The translations under genes were made by a program, and so were the position numbers. From an uncultured Lachnoanaerobaculum sp. (lineage in GTDB: Bacteria > Bacillota > Clostridia > Lachnospirales > Lachnospiraceae), in contig CAMQCZ010000022.1 in NCBI GenBank assembly GCA_946999385.1, positions 1-27,330 of the forward strand: a stretch of DNA of 27,330 nt, written 5' to 3'. Shown here piece by piece: positions 8,044 to 15,363 of the stretch (position 1 is its first letter; each line of letters starts with the position of its first letter). The notes under the pieces are model-generated. The model searched no databases, was not told the DNA's origin, and worked only from the letters and a program-made list of their open reading frames with translations.

Positions 8044-9305
8044 TGGATATTATATCAAAAAAACTATATGGAAATGATATTAATATTGAAAAAAGAAATA
8101 TATTGTGGAACATGCTGGGAAGCCTTGTTTATGCATTGACAAGTATGATTATAGGCATAATTGTAAATAAAATATCAGGTGAAGAAATTGGAGGTATTTT
8201 CTTTTTTGCTTTTACAACACTTGGACAGCAATTATATATAATTGCATATTTTGCTATACGTCCAATACAGATAACCGATACTTCAAATAGATATAGCTTT
8301 GGAGATTATTTGCTTTTAAGAATAATAACAAGTGCTATTGGACTTATTTTAGGATTAACTTATATTTTACTTTTTTCAAGGAATAAGATAGAGCTATATA
8401 TTTGTATTTTAATGCTGATATATAAAATTTTAGATGCTTTGGCTGATTGCTATGAATCTGAATGGCAAAGAAAAGGAAGATTATACATGGCAGGCAAAAG
8501 TATACTTATTAGGACCTTAGTAAGCGTATTTATATTTGTATTTATTTTGTATTTTACAAAAAATATTATTTTAGGATCTATATGTTTTGTTTTATCATTA
8601 ATATGTTGTATATATATTTTTTTAATAAGACCACTTTCTTATATTTCAATAGATAAAAAATTTATAAAATATAGAGTTATTAAATTATTCAAAGAAAGCA
8701 GTTATTTATTCATTTCTACTTTCTTAGATTTATTTATATTTGCAGCTTCAAAATTTTCAGTTAATTTGATAATGGGCTCTAAATTTAATTCTTATTATAG
8801 TATTATATTTATTCCTACATCTATTATTAATTTAATGGCAGGCTTTATAATAAGACCCATACTTGGTAACTTATCCTTATACTATGAAAAAAAGCAGTCT
8901 GATAAATTAAAAAAAACAATATTCAATATTTCATTACTTATAATAGCCTTTACTATTATATCAAGTATTTTTTCAAATTTTTTAGGTGGGCATATTTTGA
9001 AAATATTATTTGGAGCTTTATCAAAAAAAGAATTAAAAGAATATACATATGTACTAATAATAGTTATAATAGGTGGGGGATTTTATGCTCTGATGAACCT
9101 ATTATATTATATACTTGTCATTTTTAGAAAAGAAAAGTATATTTTAATAAGTTATATTTTTGGAAGTGTATTAGCATTTTATATAAGCAATCGTGCGGTA
9201 TATTCATATGGTTTGATTGGAGCAGGCATTTCTTATTTATTACTTATGATATTGCTTAGTTTAATTTTTCTATTTTTGTCATATAAATATATGAAAAAAA
9301 TATAA
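8043..9305 (+). CDS. Second MOP-superfamily oligosaccharide flippase-like protein
   Basis: A 420-aa membrane protein with about 12 hydrophobic segments. The start, NILWNMLGSLVYALTSMIIG, followed by the GEEIGGIFFFAFTT region is typical of the lipopolysaccharide-biosynthesis/Wzx-like branch of the MOP superfamily. It probably flips a lipid-linked glycan, or the lipid-linked aminosugar made by the two genes before it. It has little visible similarity to the flippase at 4462-5916 and is shorter. Start and preceding stop overlap (TAATG). It could instead be a diverged polymerase-like protein, but no Wzy-type large periplasmic loop is evident. Confidence 0.78.
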   Translation: MDIISKKLYGNDINIEKRNILWNMLGSLVYALTSMIIGIIVNKISGEEIGGIFFFAFTTLGQQLYIIAYFAIRPIQITDTSNRYSFGDYLLLRIITSAIGLILGLTYILLFSRNKIELYICILMLIYKILDALADCYESEWQRKGRLYMAGKSILIRTLVSVFIFVFILYFTKNIILGSICFVLSLICCIYIFLIRPLSYISIDKKFIKYRVIKLFKESSYLFISTFLDLFIFAASKFSVNLIMGSKFNSYYSIIFIPTSIINLMAGFIIRPILGNLSLYYEKKQSDKLKKTIFNISLLIIAFTIISSIFSNFLGGHILKILFGALSKKELKEYTYVLIIVIIGGGFYALMNLLYYILVIFRKEKYILISYIFGSVLAFYISNRAVYSYGLIGAGISYLLLMILLSLIFLFLSYKYMKKI

Positions 9306-9315
9306 AGGAGATATT

Positions 9316-10254
9316 TTGGAAAATTTAGTTGATGTTATTATACCTACATATAAACCCGATAATAAGTTCTTAAAATCAATAAATAGATTGTTATCACAGA
9401 CTGTAGAGATAAATAAATTTATAATTATAAATACCGACAAAGCTATTTGGGACAATTTTTTGATTGATGATAAATTATCTGATATTATTAAAGATAAAAA
9501 AGATAAATTTATTATAAAACATATAAAAAAAGAAGAGTTTGATCATGGGAAGAGTAGAAATTTTGGAGCTTCTTTATCATCTTCTAAATATTTTATTTGC
9601 ATGACTATGGATGCAATACCTGCTGATGAATATTTAGTAGAAAATTTACTTTCTAAAATGTCTGATGAGATAAAATTGACATATGCAAGGCAGGTTCCAA
9701 GTGTCCTGGCTGATGATTTAGAGAGCTTTACAAGAATTTTTAATTATCCTAATATAGACTGTATAAAAAGGCAGGAGGATATAAAAAAATATGGTATAAA
9801 GACTTATTTTTGTTCTAATGTATGTGCTTGCTATGAAAAAGATACATTTTTGAAAATTGGTGGATTTAGAGAAAATATAATTTTAAATGAAGATATGCTT
9901 TATGCAAGAGATTTATTGGTGTCAAAAAAAGCTTTAGAATATGTATCAAAGGCTATAGTTATACATTCACATAATTATAGTGGAATTAAACAATTAAAAA
10001 GGAATTTTGATATTGGAGTATCACAAGCTGTTTCAAAGGATATATTTAAAAATTTGAATTCACAGAGTGAGGGTATTAAGCTTGTAAAAGAGAGTATAAA
10101 ATATTTAATAGCAAAGAAAAAAGCTTATCTTATACCAAAGCTTTTATATATTTCAGCTTGTAAATTTATAGGCTTTAAGCTTGGTAAGTCTTATAAATTT
10201 TTACCAAAGCCCTTGGTGAAAAAAATAAGCTTAAATAATACTTATTTTAAATAA
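9316..10254 (+). CDS. Glycosyltransferase family 2 protein, RfbN-like rhamnosyltransferase type
   Basis: A 312-aa GT2 enzyme starting with TTG at 9316, supported by AAAGGAG (9304-9310) 5 nt upstream. It shows VDVIIPTYKPDNKFL at the N-terminus, EFDHGKSRNFGAS (about 74-86), a signature of RfbN-like rhamnosyltransferases, and MTMDAIPAD (96-104) as the DxD-like metal site. GGFRENIILNEDMLYARDLL matches the acceptor region. It likely adds a rhamnose or related sugar to the surface glycan. The strong SD contrasts with the weak ones earlier in the operon. Confidence 0.87.
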   Translation: MENLVDVIIPTYKPDNKFLKSINRLLSQTVEINKFIIINTDKAIWDNFLIDDKLSDIIKDKKDKFIIKHIKKEEFDHGKSRNFGASLSSSKYFICMTMDAIPADEYLVENLLSKMSDEIKLTYARQVPSVLADDLESFTRIFNYPNIDCIKRQEDIKKYGIKTYFCSNVCACYEKDTFLKIGGFRENIILNEDMLYARDLLVSKKALEYVSKAIVIHSHNYSGIKQLKRNFDIGVSQAVSKDIFKNLNSQSEGIKLVKESIKYLIAKKKAYLIPKLLYISACKFIGFKLGKSYKFLPKPLVKKISLNNTYFK

Positions 10255-10290
10255 ATATTGTAAATTATATTATTTTTTCGGAGGTTATTT

Positions 10291-10983
10291 TTGAAAAAAA
10301 TTTTACTTATAATTCCTGCATATAATGAAGAAGCTAATATTGAAAAGGTGGTAGAGGAAATAAAGGCTTATAGTGATTTAGAATATATTATTATTAATGA
10401 TGGTTCAAATGATTCCACCTTGGATATTTGTAAGAGAAATAATTATAAAATAATAAATTTACCTATAAATTTAGGATTGGCAGGAGCATTTCAAACAGGC
10501 ATGATATATGCATATAATAATAAATATGACTATGTAGTTCAATTTGACGGAGATGGACAGCATAAAGTAGAATTTATTTATGCTATGAAAGAAAAAATTA
10601 TTAAAGGATATGATATAGTTATTGCTTCAAGATTTTTAAATAATAAGAAAAAATTAAGTCTTAGAATGCTTGGCAGCTTTTTGATTGCATTTGCAATTAA
10701 GATAAGTACAGGAAAAAAAATAAATGATCCGACATCGGGAATGAGAATGTATGATAAAAAGCTTATAAAAGAATTTGCATTTAATATTAATTATCCTCCC
10801 GAGCCTGATACTATATCATATTTGATAAAACAGGGTATAAGGGTGGCTGAAATTCCTTGTACTATGAGATTAAGAAATGCTGGGGAAAGCTATCTTAGTC
10901 CTATAGTAGCTATAAAATATATGTCGAGGATGTTGATTTCAATTTTATTTATTCAAAATTTTAGAAAAAGGAAAAGGGAGTAA
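10291..10983 (+). CDS. DPM1-like glycosyltransferase family 2 protein
   Basis: A 230-aa GT2 protein of the dolichol/polyprenyl-phosphate sugar synthase type. Motifs: IIPAYNEEANI, IINDGSND (34-41), NLGLAGAFQTG (60-70) and QFDGDGQH (84-91) with the catalytic DxD. It starts with TTG at 10291, with GGAGG 6 nt upstream. It would charge polyprenyl phosphate with a single sugar, used later outside the membrane to decorate a polymer. Unlike long polyprenyl-P transferases it has no C-terminal multi-pass domain. The adjacent DUF2304 membrane protein probably serves that need. Confidence 0.87.
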   Translation: MKKILLIIPAYNEEANIEKVVEEIKAYSDLEYIIINDGSNDSTLDICKRNNYKIINLPINLGLAGAFQTGMIYAYNNKYDYVVQFDGDGQHKVEFIYAMKEKIIKGYDIVIASRFLNNKKKLSLRMLGSFLIAFAIKISTGKKINDPTSGMRMYDKKLIKEFAFNINYPPEPDTISYLIKQGIRVAEIPCTMRLRNAGESYLSPIVAIKYMSRMLISILFIQNFRKRKRE

Positions 10984-10987
10984 TATT

Positions 10988-11317
10988 ATGAGTCCTATAT
11001 TTAGAATTTTATTAATAATATGTAGTATTTTAGCAAATATTACTATAATGAAAAAGGTAAGAGAATCCAGTTTACAAATAGATGACTCTTTATTTTGGGT
11101 AGTATCTTCATTTTTTATTTTAATTATTTCAATATTTCCAAAACTAATATATATTATAGCAGATAAATTAGGAGTCAGTTCTCCTGCAAATTTAGTATAT
11201 TTGTTAATAATTACAATATTACTTGCAAGAACATTTTCTATGAGTATAAAAATTTCAAATTTAGAAAATAAAATAAAAATTTTAGCACAGAAAATGAGCT
11301 TGGGAGAAAGAAATTAG
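10988..11317 (+). CDS. DUF2304 family small membrane protein
   Basis: A 109-aa protein with three hydrophobic segments (about 4-20, 34-55 and 65-85) followed by a charged tail, SNLENKIKILAQKMSLGE, that could form a short coiled coil. The pattern FWVVSSFFILIISIFP plus a C-terminal coiled-coil tail fits DUF2304, which regularly follows DPM1-like GT2 genes in Bacillota glycan loci. It is probably a membrane anchor or partner for the preceding transferase, inferred from pairing. It starts 4 nt after the GT2 stop and is the last gene with a clear glycan role. Confidence 0.82.
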   Translation: MSPIFRILLIICSILANITIMKKVRESSLQIDDSLFWVVSSFFILIISIFPKLIYIIADKLGVSSPANLVYLLIITILLARTFSMSIKISNLENKIKILAQKMSLGERN

Positions 11318-11326
11318 GGGATTAAT

Positions 11327-11716
11327 ATGTTTGATTTAAAAAAGGCAACATTACTTACTAATAATGATAAGGTATATGAAAAATATAAAGACAAATTAAA
11401 ATGTATATATGAAAATGAATATAGAGATATTTTATTAAGAGCAAGAGATTATATTTATGATAGAAATAAATTATTAACTCACCCACAGGCTTCAAGCTTG
11501 AAGCCTAATCAAACACCATACAGATCTATTTTAGTTTATGAAGGTAGCGGTGAGGATAATACTGCCGATATTTTATTAATAGAAAAATGTATTGAAGTAT
11601 TTTTAGCATGGCAGGATATAGCAAAAACTCCTAAAAATTATAAAAATAATATAAAGGAAGATTTTAAAACTATAGATTTATCTATAGTTGATAATATAAT
11701 GGATAGAATTATATAA
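11327..11716 (+). CDS. GrdX family protein
   Basis: A 129-aa soluble protein. The stretch LLTHPQASSLKPNQTPYRSI (49-68) is the hallmark of the GrdX family, first named from glycine reductase operons, whose biochemical function is unknown. TNNDKVYEKYKDK near the N-terminus also fits. No glycine, sarcosine or betaine reductase gene is present in the window. It starts 9 nt after the DUF2304 stop, with AGGGGA as SD, and is followed at 1 nt by the TetR-type gene. Both lie next to the convergent corrinoid methyl-transfer genes, so it more likely belongs with that module than with the polysaccharide genes. Confidence 0.8.
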   Translation: MFDLKKATLLTNNDKVYEKYKDKLKCIYENEYRDILLRARDYIYDRNKLLTHPQASSLKPNQTPYRSILVYEGSGEDNTADILLIEKCIEVFLAWQDIAKTPKNYKNNIKEDFKTIDLSIVDNIMDRII

Positions 11717-11717
11717 T

Positions 11718-12419
11718 ATGGATTATTTTAAAGGATTAAGCAGGAAAGAGTATATTATAAAAGTTAGTGAATTAATAAAAAGAGATGGAATAAATAATAT
11801 ATCTATTAGAAAAATAGCTAAGGAGTTGGATTGCTCTTCTGCAAGCTTATATAGATACTTTTCAAGTCTGAATGAGCTTATTTATTACTCGGAGCTTGGA
11901 GAGCTGAAAACATACATAATTTCTTTGAATAGAGCAAGCTTGGTATGGAAAAATGTATGGGATAAATATGTAGGCGTTTGGTATTGCTATGCTATGGAAG
12001 CATTTAGAAAACCTATAACATATAATTTGTTATTTCTTATAAAAAAAGATATAAAATTAAATGAGGCAATAGGAGAGTATTATGATATGTTTCCTGAAGA
12101 TATTTTAAAATCATCTCCGGTTTTTCAGACTATGTTAAGAAATCCTGATTTTTTTGGGAGAGATTATGAAATGTGCAAGCTATGTATTAATGATAAGGCT
12201 ATAGATAAAGAAAATGCTATTATTTTAAATAGAATGGTTTGCTTGCTTTATATGGGATATTTAAAGAATATACTGGATAATGGGGTTGAAAAAGTAAATA
12301 TAGATGAATATGTTTTTAAATTTATAAATGATATAGAAAGAATAGTAAAATCACTTGCTCTTGATATGAAGGGATATAATACTTATAACGAAGTATTAGC
12401 TAGAAGGATAAAGTGGTAA
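11718..12419 (+). CDS. TetR/AcrR-type transcriptional regulator
   Basis: A 233-aa regulator with an N-terminal TetR helix-turn-helix (about residues 9-55: RDGINNISIRKIAKELDCS then SASLYRYFSSLNELIYY). The C-terminal ligand-binding part is mostly helical and not recognisable by family. It contains scattered cysteines (MCKLC, MVCLLY) of unknown importance. It starts 1 nt after the GrdX stop and is probably co-translated with it. It faces the corrinoid operon and shares a palindromic terminator with it. The most economical target is the divergent promoter region at 17057-17259, where a small inverted repeat lies in the corrinoid promoter. That link is inference. Confidence 0.83.
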   Translation: MDYFKGLSRKEYIIKVSELIKRDGINNISIRKIAKELDCSSASLYRYFSSLNELIYYSELGELKTYIISLNRASLVWKNVWDKYVGVWYCYAMEAFRKPITYNLLFLIKKDIKLNEAIGEYYDMFPEDILKSSPVFQTMLRNPDFFGRDYEMCKLCINDKAIDKENAIILNRMVCLLYMGYLKNILDNGVEKVNIDEYVFKFINDIERIVKSLALDMKGYNTYNEVLARRIKW

Positions 12420-12454
12420 AAATCGAGTGAAAATATATTTTCACTCGATTTTTA
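12417..12454. terminator. Perfect 38-bp palindromic bidirectional terminator
   Basis: A perfect 38-nt palindrome with core AATCGAGTGAAAA and its complement, flanked by A-runs on the left and T-runs on the right, so either transcript ends in a hairpin plus U-tract. Its first three bases are the TetR gene stop TAA (12417-12419), and its last three are the complement of the RACo gene stop (12452-12454). It serves both convergent operons. Confidence 0.9.
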
Positions 12455-14083
12455 ATAATTATCAAAATTTAAGGCTTTTGCAAAAATTCTTTCATAATTT
12501 TCAAATTTAGATAACTCGAAAAAATTTATATTTTTAGATAAGGTGTTCATTATATTGAGAGCTTCGTTATCTAAAAGACATAAATAGGCACCTGTCAAAG
12601 ATGTATTACCAAGATATTCGATATTTTTAAATTCTTTTGGAATTATAGATAAATTTAACAAAATATCCTTAGATATATATTTACCGAATTGGCCTGCTAT
12701 ATATAAGGTATCAATTTTATCTTTAGCTATATTTGCTTTTTTTAATAGGCATAGAATACCTGAGAGGATAGCCGCTTTTGAAAGTTGAACCTGTCTTATA
12801 TCATTACCACTAAAGTAAAGATTAATATCTGTTTTATTTTCAATTTCTTGTAAGTTATTTTTATAGATATGTTTAGCTTTATTTAAATCTATATATGACT
12901 TATTATTTTTATCATAGGATATAAAGTCGTTATATAAATTATTTTCCTTTGCCGGGGCTTCCTTCTTTATAATATTTCCCCTATTCGTAATTAATTTATT
13001 TTTTAATAATTCATTTAAAATAGATAAAACACCACTGCCACAAATTCCAATAGCTTTTTCATCTTCGATAGTAGTATATTGTATCTCTCCATCTTTAATA
13101 AAAAATTTATCAATAGCACCTGAGACTGCAAGACAACCACAGCTTATATTCATGCCTTCTAAAGCAGGACCTACGGCACAAGAGCTTGCAATTAACTTAT
13201 CATCACTTTTTAAAAGCATCTCTCCATTGGTACCTATATCAATAAAAAGTATATTAGCTTTGGAATTTTCTTTATAGAGCTTACTTGTATATATTCCCGA
13301 AACTATATCAGACCCGATAAAGGCTGATATATGAGGAAGAGTTGTGAGTATGCAGGTTTCATCCAGATCAAGTCCGATGCTGACAGCTTTTATCTTAATG
13401 CTTTCGGTAAATATAGGTGTATAGGGTGATTTACCAAGACCTTTTATTTCTTTATTAAGTAAAATATGGCACATACATGTGTTTGATGAAGATATAAATT
13501 CTTTTATTAATTTTGAATTAATACCGGATTTTTTTATCAGGTCTTTAATCATATAATTTAAGCTTTCAACAAGACAAGTATGTAGTGTATTTAGTCCATC
13601 TTTATTTTGCATAGTATATGCTATACGGGACATTATATCAAAACCATATTTCATTTGAGGATTTGTTGCAGTAGTACTTGCTATAATTAAAGTATTTGAT
13701 AAATCTACTAAATTCATAGCCATTGTTGTAGTTCCTATATCAAGAGCTATGCCAAAATAATTATGCTTTTTAGAGTGTGTGAAATTTGGAACAAAGCTAT
13801 CTGATAAAATTTGTACATTTTTAGGTATTTCTTTATCTTTATTTAAATTTTTATAATATAGACTTAATATATCTGAAACCTCATTATCTTCTATATAATG
13901 TTCGCAGGCTAATCTAAAGCCTGAATTGATTTCATCTTCTGTAAGATATATTAAATCATTTGGAGCAATTTCAAAATCCTTTGTCAGCTTTATTTTGCAC
14001 TTTGTACACCCCCAAAGTCCATTACATGTTCCCTTTATATGAATATTGTTTTTAATTAAATGGTATAAAATAGTTTTTTTCAT
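12452..14083 (-). CDS. RACo-type corrinoid activation protein (ferredoxin plus ASKHA domain)
   Basis: A 543-aa cytoplasmic protein. The N-terminal [2Fe-2S] ferredoxin domain has Cys20, Cys26, Cys29 and Cys60 in the C-x5-C-x2-C-x30-C spacing. The rest is the DUF4445 ASKHA (actin-like ATPase) part, with LDIGTTTMAMNLVDL (114-128), FIDIGTNGEML (280-290), GPALEG (305-310) and ICGSGVLSILNEL (347-359). Proteins of this type use ATP to re-reduce accidentally oxidised Co(II) corrinoid to Co(I), returning methyl-transfer proteins to activity. It is somewhat shorter than well-known RACo proteins of about 630 aa. It is the last gene of the corrinoid operon, 1 nt after the previous stop, with an AAGGA SD. 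The partner is almost certainly the corrinoid protein at 14716-15363. Confidence 0.9.
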   Translation of the reverse strand: MKKTILYHLIKNNIHIKGTCNGLWGCTKCKIKLTKDFEIAPNDLIYLTEDEINSGFRLACEHYIEDNEVSDILSLYYKNLNKDKEIPKNVQILSDSFVPNFTHSKKHNYFGIALDIGTTTMAMNLVDLSNTLIIASTTATNPQMKYGFDIMSRIAYTMQNKDGLNTLHTCLVESLNYMIKDLIKKSGINSKLIKEFISSSNTCMCHILLNKEIKGLGKSPYTPIFTESIKIKAVSIGLDLDETCILTTLPHISAFIGSDIVSGIYTSKLYKENSKANILFIDIGTNGEMLLKSDDKLIASSCAVGPALEGMNISCGCLAVSGAIDKFFIKDGEIQYTTIEDEKAIGICGSGVLSILNELLKNKLITNRGNIIKKEAPAKENNLYNDFISYDKNNKSYIDLNKAKHIYKNNLQEIENKTDINLYFSGNDIRQVQLSKAAILSGILCLLKKANIAKDKIDTLYIAGQFGKYISKDILLNLSIIPKEFKNIEYLGNTSLTGAYLCLLDNEALNIMNTLSKNINFFELSKFENYERIFAKALNFDNY

Positions 14084-14084
14084 A

Positions 14085-14714
14085 TTATTCCTTATTATAT
14101 ATATTAAAAATATTTAGATTTTGTATTTTCCCCAAGTAATGTATACATTTTAATCCACTAATTGAAAAGGCTTTTTTATCCAATAATAGCTCTAATAGGG
14201 AGTTATAAATTTTATTATTACTATATTTTTCTAATTTGATTTTATAGCTTAAATTATTATTTATAAAAGCCTTATGATATAAAAGTGTAATACTTAAATG
14301 TGGGCACAGGTGAATATGTGCTTTATTTTTACATATATTAAAAGCACTGTATAAAAAATCTAATAAAAAAATATCAACATATGTACTTGATAAGCTTGGA
14401 CCTAAGAACTCCAGATTTGCCGTAGGATCTGCTATGCTTATAATTTTATAATTCATATAAAGAGCTTGCTTTATATCATCCAATAATATATTTTTTATAT
14501 CTTCAATTTCTAATAAAATAGCTTTTTTTACTTCTATATTTTCTCTTTGAATACTCAAAATTTTTTTATAAGCTTTATTTAAACTATTTTCTTTATCAAA
14601 ATAATTTAACAAGCCACCTATTTCATATATATTATCATTAAATAATTTGATATATTCTTCATTATATTTATAAAGTGATAAATCAGGGCATTTATATATA
14701 TTTATTTTCTTCAT
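14085..14714 (-). CDS. Short UroD/MtaA-like protein, possible corrinoid methyltransferase
   Basis: A 209-aa protein. The middle carries ISIADPTANLEFLGP (92-106) and HIHLCPHL (133-140), resembling the C-terminal half of uroporphyrinogen-decarboxylase-like methyltransferases (MtaA/MtbA), where an ADP-TxxxxxLGP run precedes an H-x-C zinc motif. His135, Cys137 and Cys190 could form the H-x-C...C zinc site of that family. It is much shorter than MtaA (about 340 aa) and would lack much of the N-terminal barrel. The start ATG 14714 follows the corrinoid gene stop by 1 nt. A longer reading from 14747 would overlap that gene by 32 nt. Placement between corrinoid protein and activator supports a methyl-transfer role. 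Assignment rests on short motifs, so it is moderate. Confidence 0.5.
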   Translation of the reverse strand: MKKINIYKCPDLSLYKYNEEYIKLFNDNIYEIGGLLNYFDKENSLNKAYKKILSIQRENIEVKKAILLEIEDIKNILLDDIKQALYMNYKIISIADPTANLEFLGPSLSSTYVDIFLLDFLYSAFNICKNKAHIHLCPHLSITLLYHKAFINNNLSYKIKLEKYSNNKIYNSLLELLLDKKAFSISGLKCIHYLGKIQNLNIFNIYNKE

Positions 14715-14715
14715 A

Positions 14716-15363
14716 TTAATTAAGTTTGAATAAGGCTTTAGCAACACTTACAGCTTCGATAGCATTTCTTGAATAGGCATCCGCTCCTATTTCCATCGCA
14801 AAATTATTATTAACAGGACCTCCGCCAACCATAATTTTAACCTTATCTCTATAGCCCTTTTCCTTTAATTTATCTATGACATCCTTCATTCCATACATAG
14901 TAGTAGACATAAGCGATGACATACAAACAAGCTTTGCTCCATTTTTAATACAGGAATTTACAAAATTATCAATAGAAACATCTCTTCCAAGATCTATCAT
15001 TTCAAAGCCGGCAGTTTCAAGCATAATTTTAACGAGATTTTTACCTATATCGTGAGTATCTCCTTCTATGACACCTATTACAGCTTTTATTTTATTGGTT
15101 TTTGTTTCTACAATAGCTTCCTTTAGTATATTAATGCCGGCATACATAGCATCAGCACATAATAATAATTCTGCAATATAATATTCTTCTTCATCATATA
15201 ATTTGCCGGCTCTTTTCATTCCTACCGTAAGACCGTCAAGTATACCTTCTTTTGCAGGATAACCACAAGCAAGATATTCCTTTGCAATATAAATTATATT
15301 ATCATCTTCCATATTAACAACATAATCTGCTAATAATTCCAACAATTCTTCTTTACTTTTCAT
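14716..15363 (-). CDS. Corrinoid (cobalamin-binding) methyl-carrier protein
   Basis: A 215-aa protein of the MtaC/MtbC/MttC and methionine-synthase B12-module type. The N-terminal four-helix cap spans about 1-88 (EEYYIAELLLCADAMYAGI). The Rossmann-like B12 domain follows with EGDTHDIGKNL (100-110), in which His104 is the lower cobalt ligand, then MSSLMSTTM and VGGGPVN. It carries a methyl group on cobalt between a substrate methyltransferase and an acceptor. AGAGGT lies 5 nt upstream of ATG 15363, and the gene overlaps the DUF4091 gene end by 11 nt. It is followed at 1 nt by the UroD-like gene and then by its likely activator, RACo. No cobalamin riboswitch was seen upstream of the operon. Confidence 0.94.
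   Translation of the reverse strand: MKSKEELLELLADYVVNMEDDNIIYIAKEYLACGYPAKEGILDGLTVGMKRAGKLYDEEEYYIAELLLCADAMYAGINILKEAIVETKTNKIKAVIGVIEGDTHDIGKNLVKIMLETAGFEMIDLGRDVSIDNFVNSCIKNGAKLVCMSSLMSTTMYGMKDVIDKLKEKGYRDKVKIMVGGGPVNNNFAMEIGADAYSRNAIEAVSVAKALFKLN

Noticed and set aside
11327..12419. GrdX and TetR genes as a remnant of a glycine reductase operon
   Set aside because: No selenoprotein, Grd subunit fragment or pseudogene is visible nearby. Both genes look intact.
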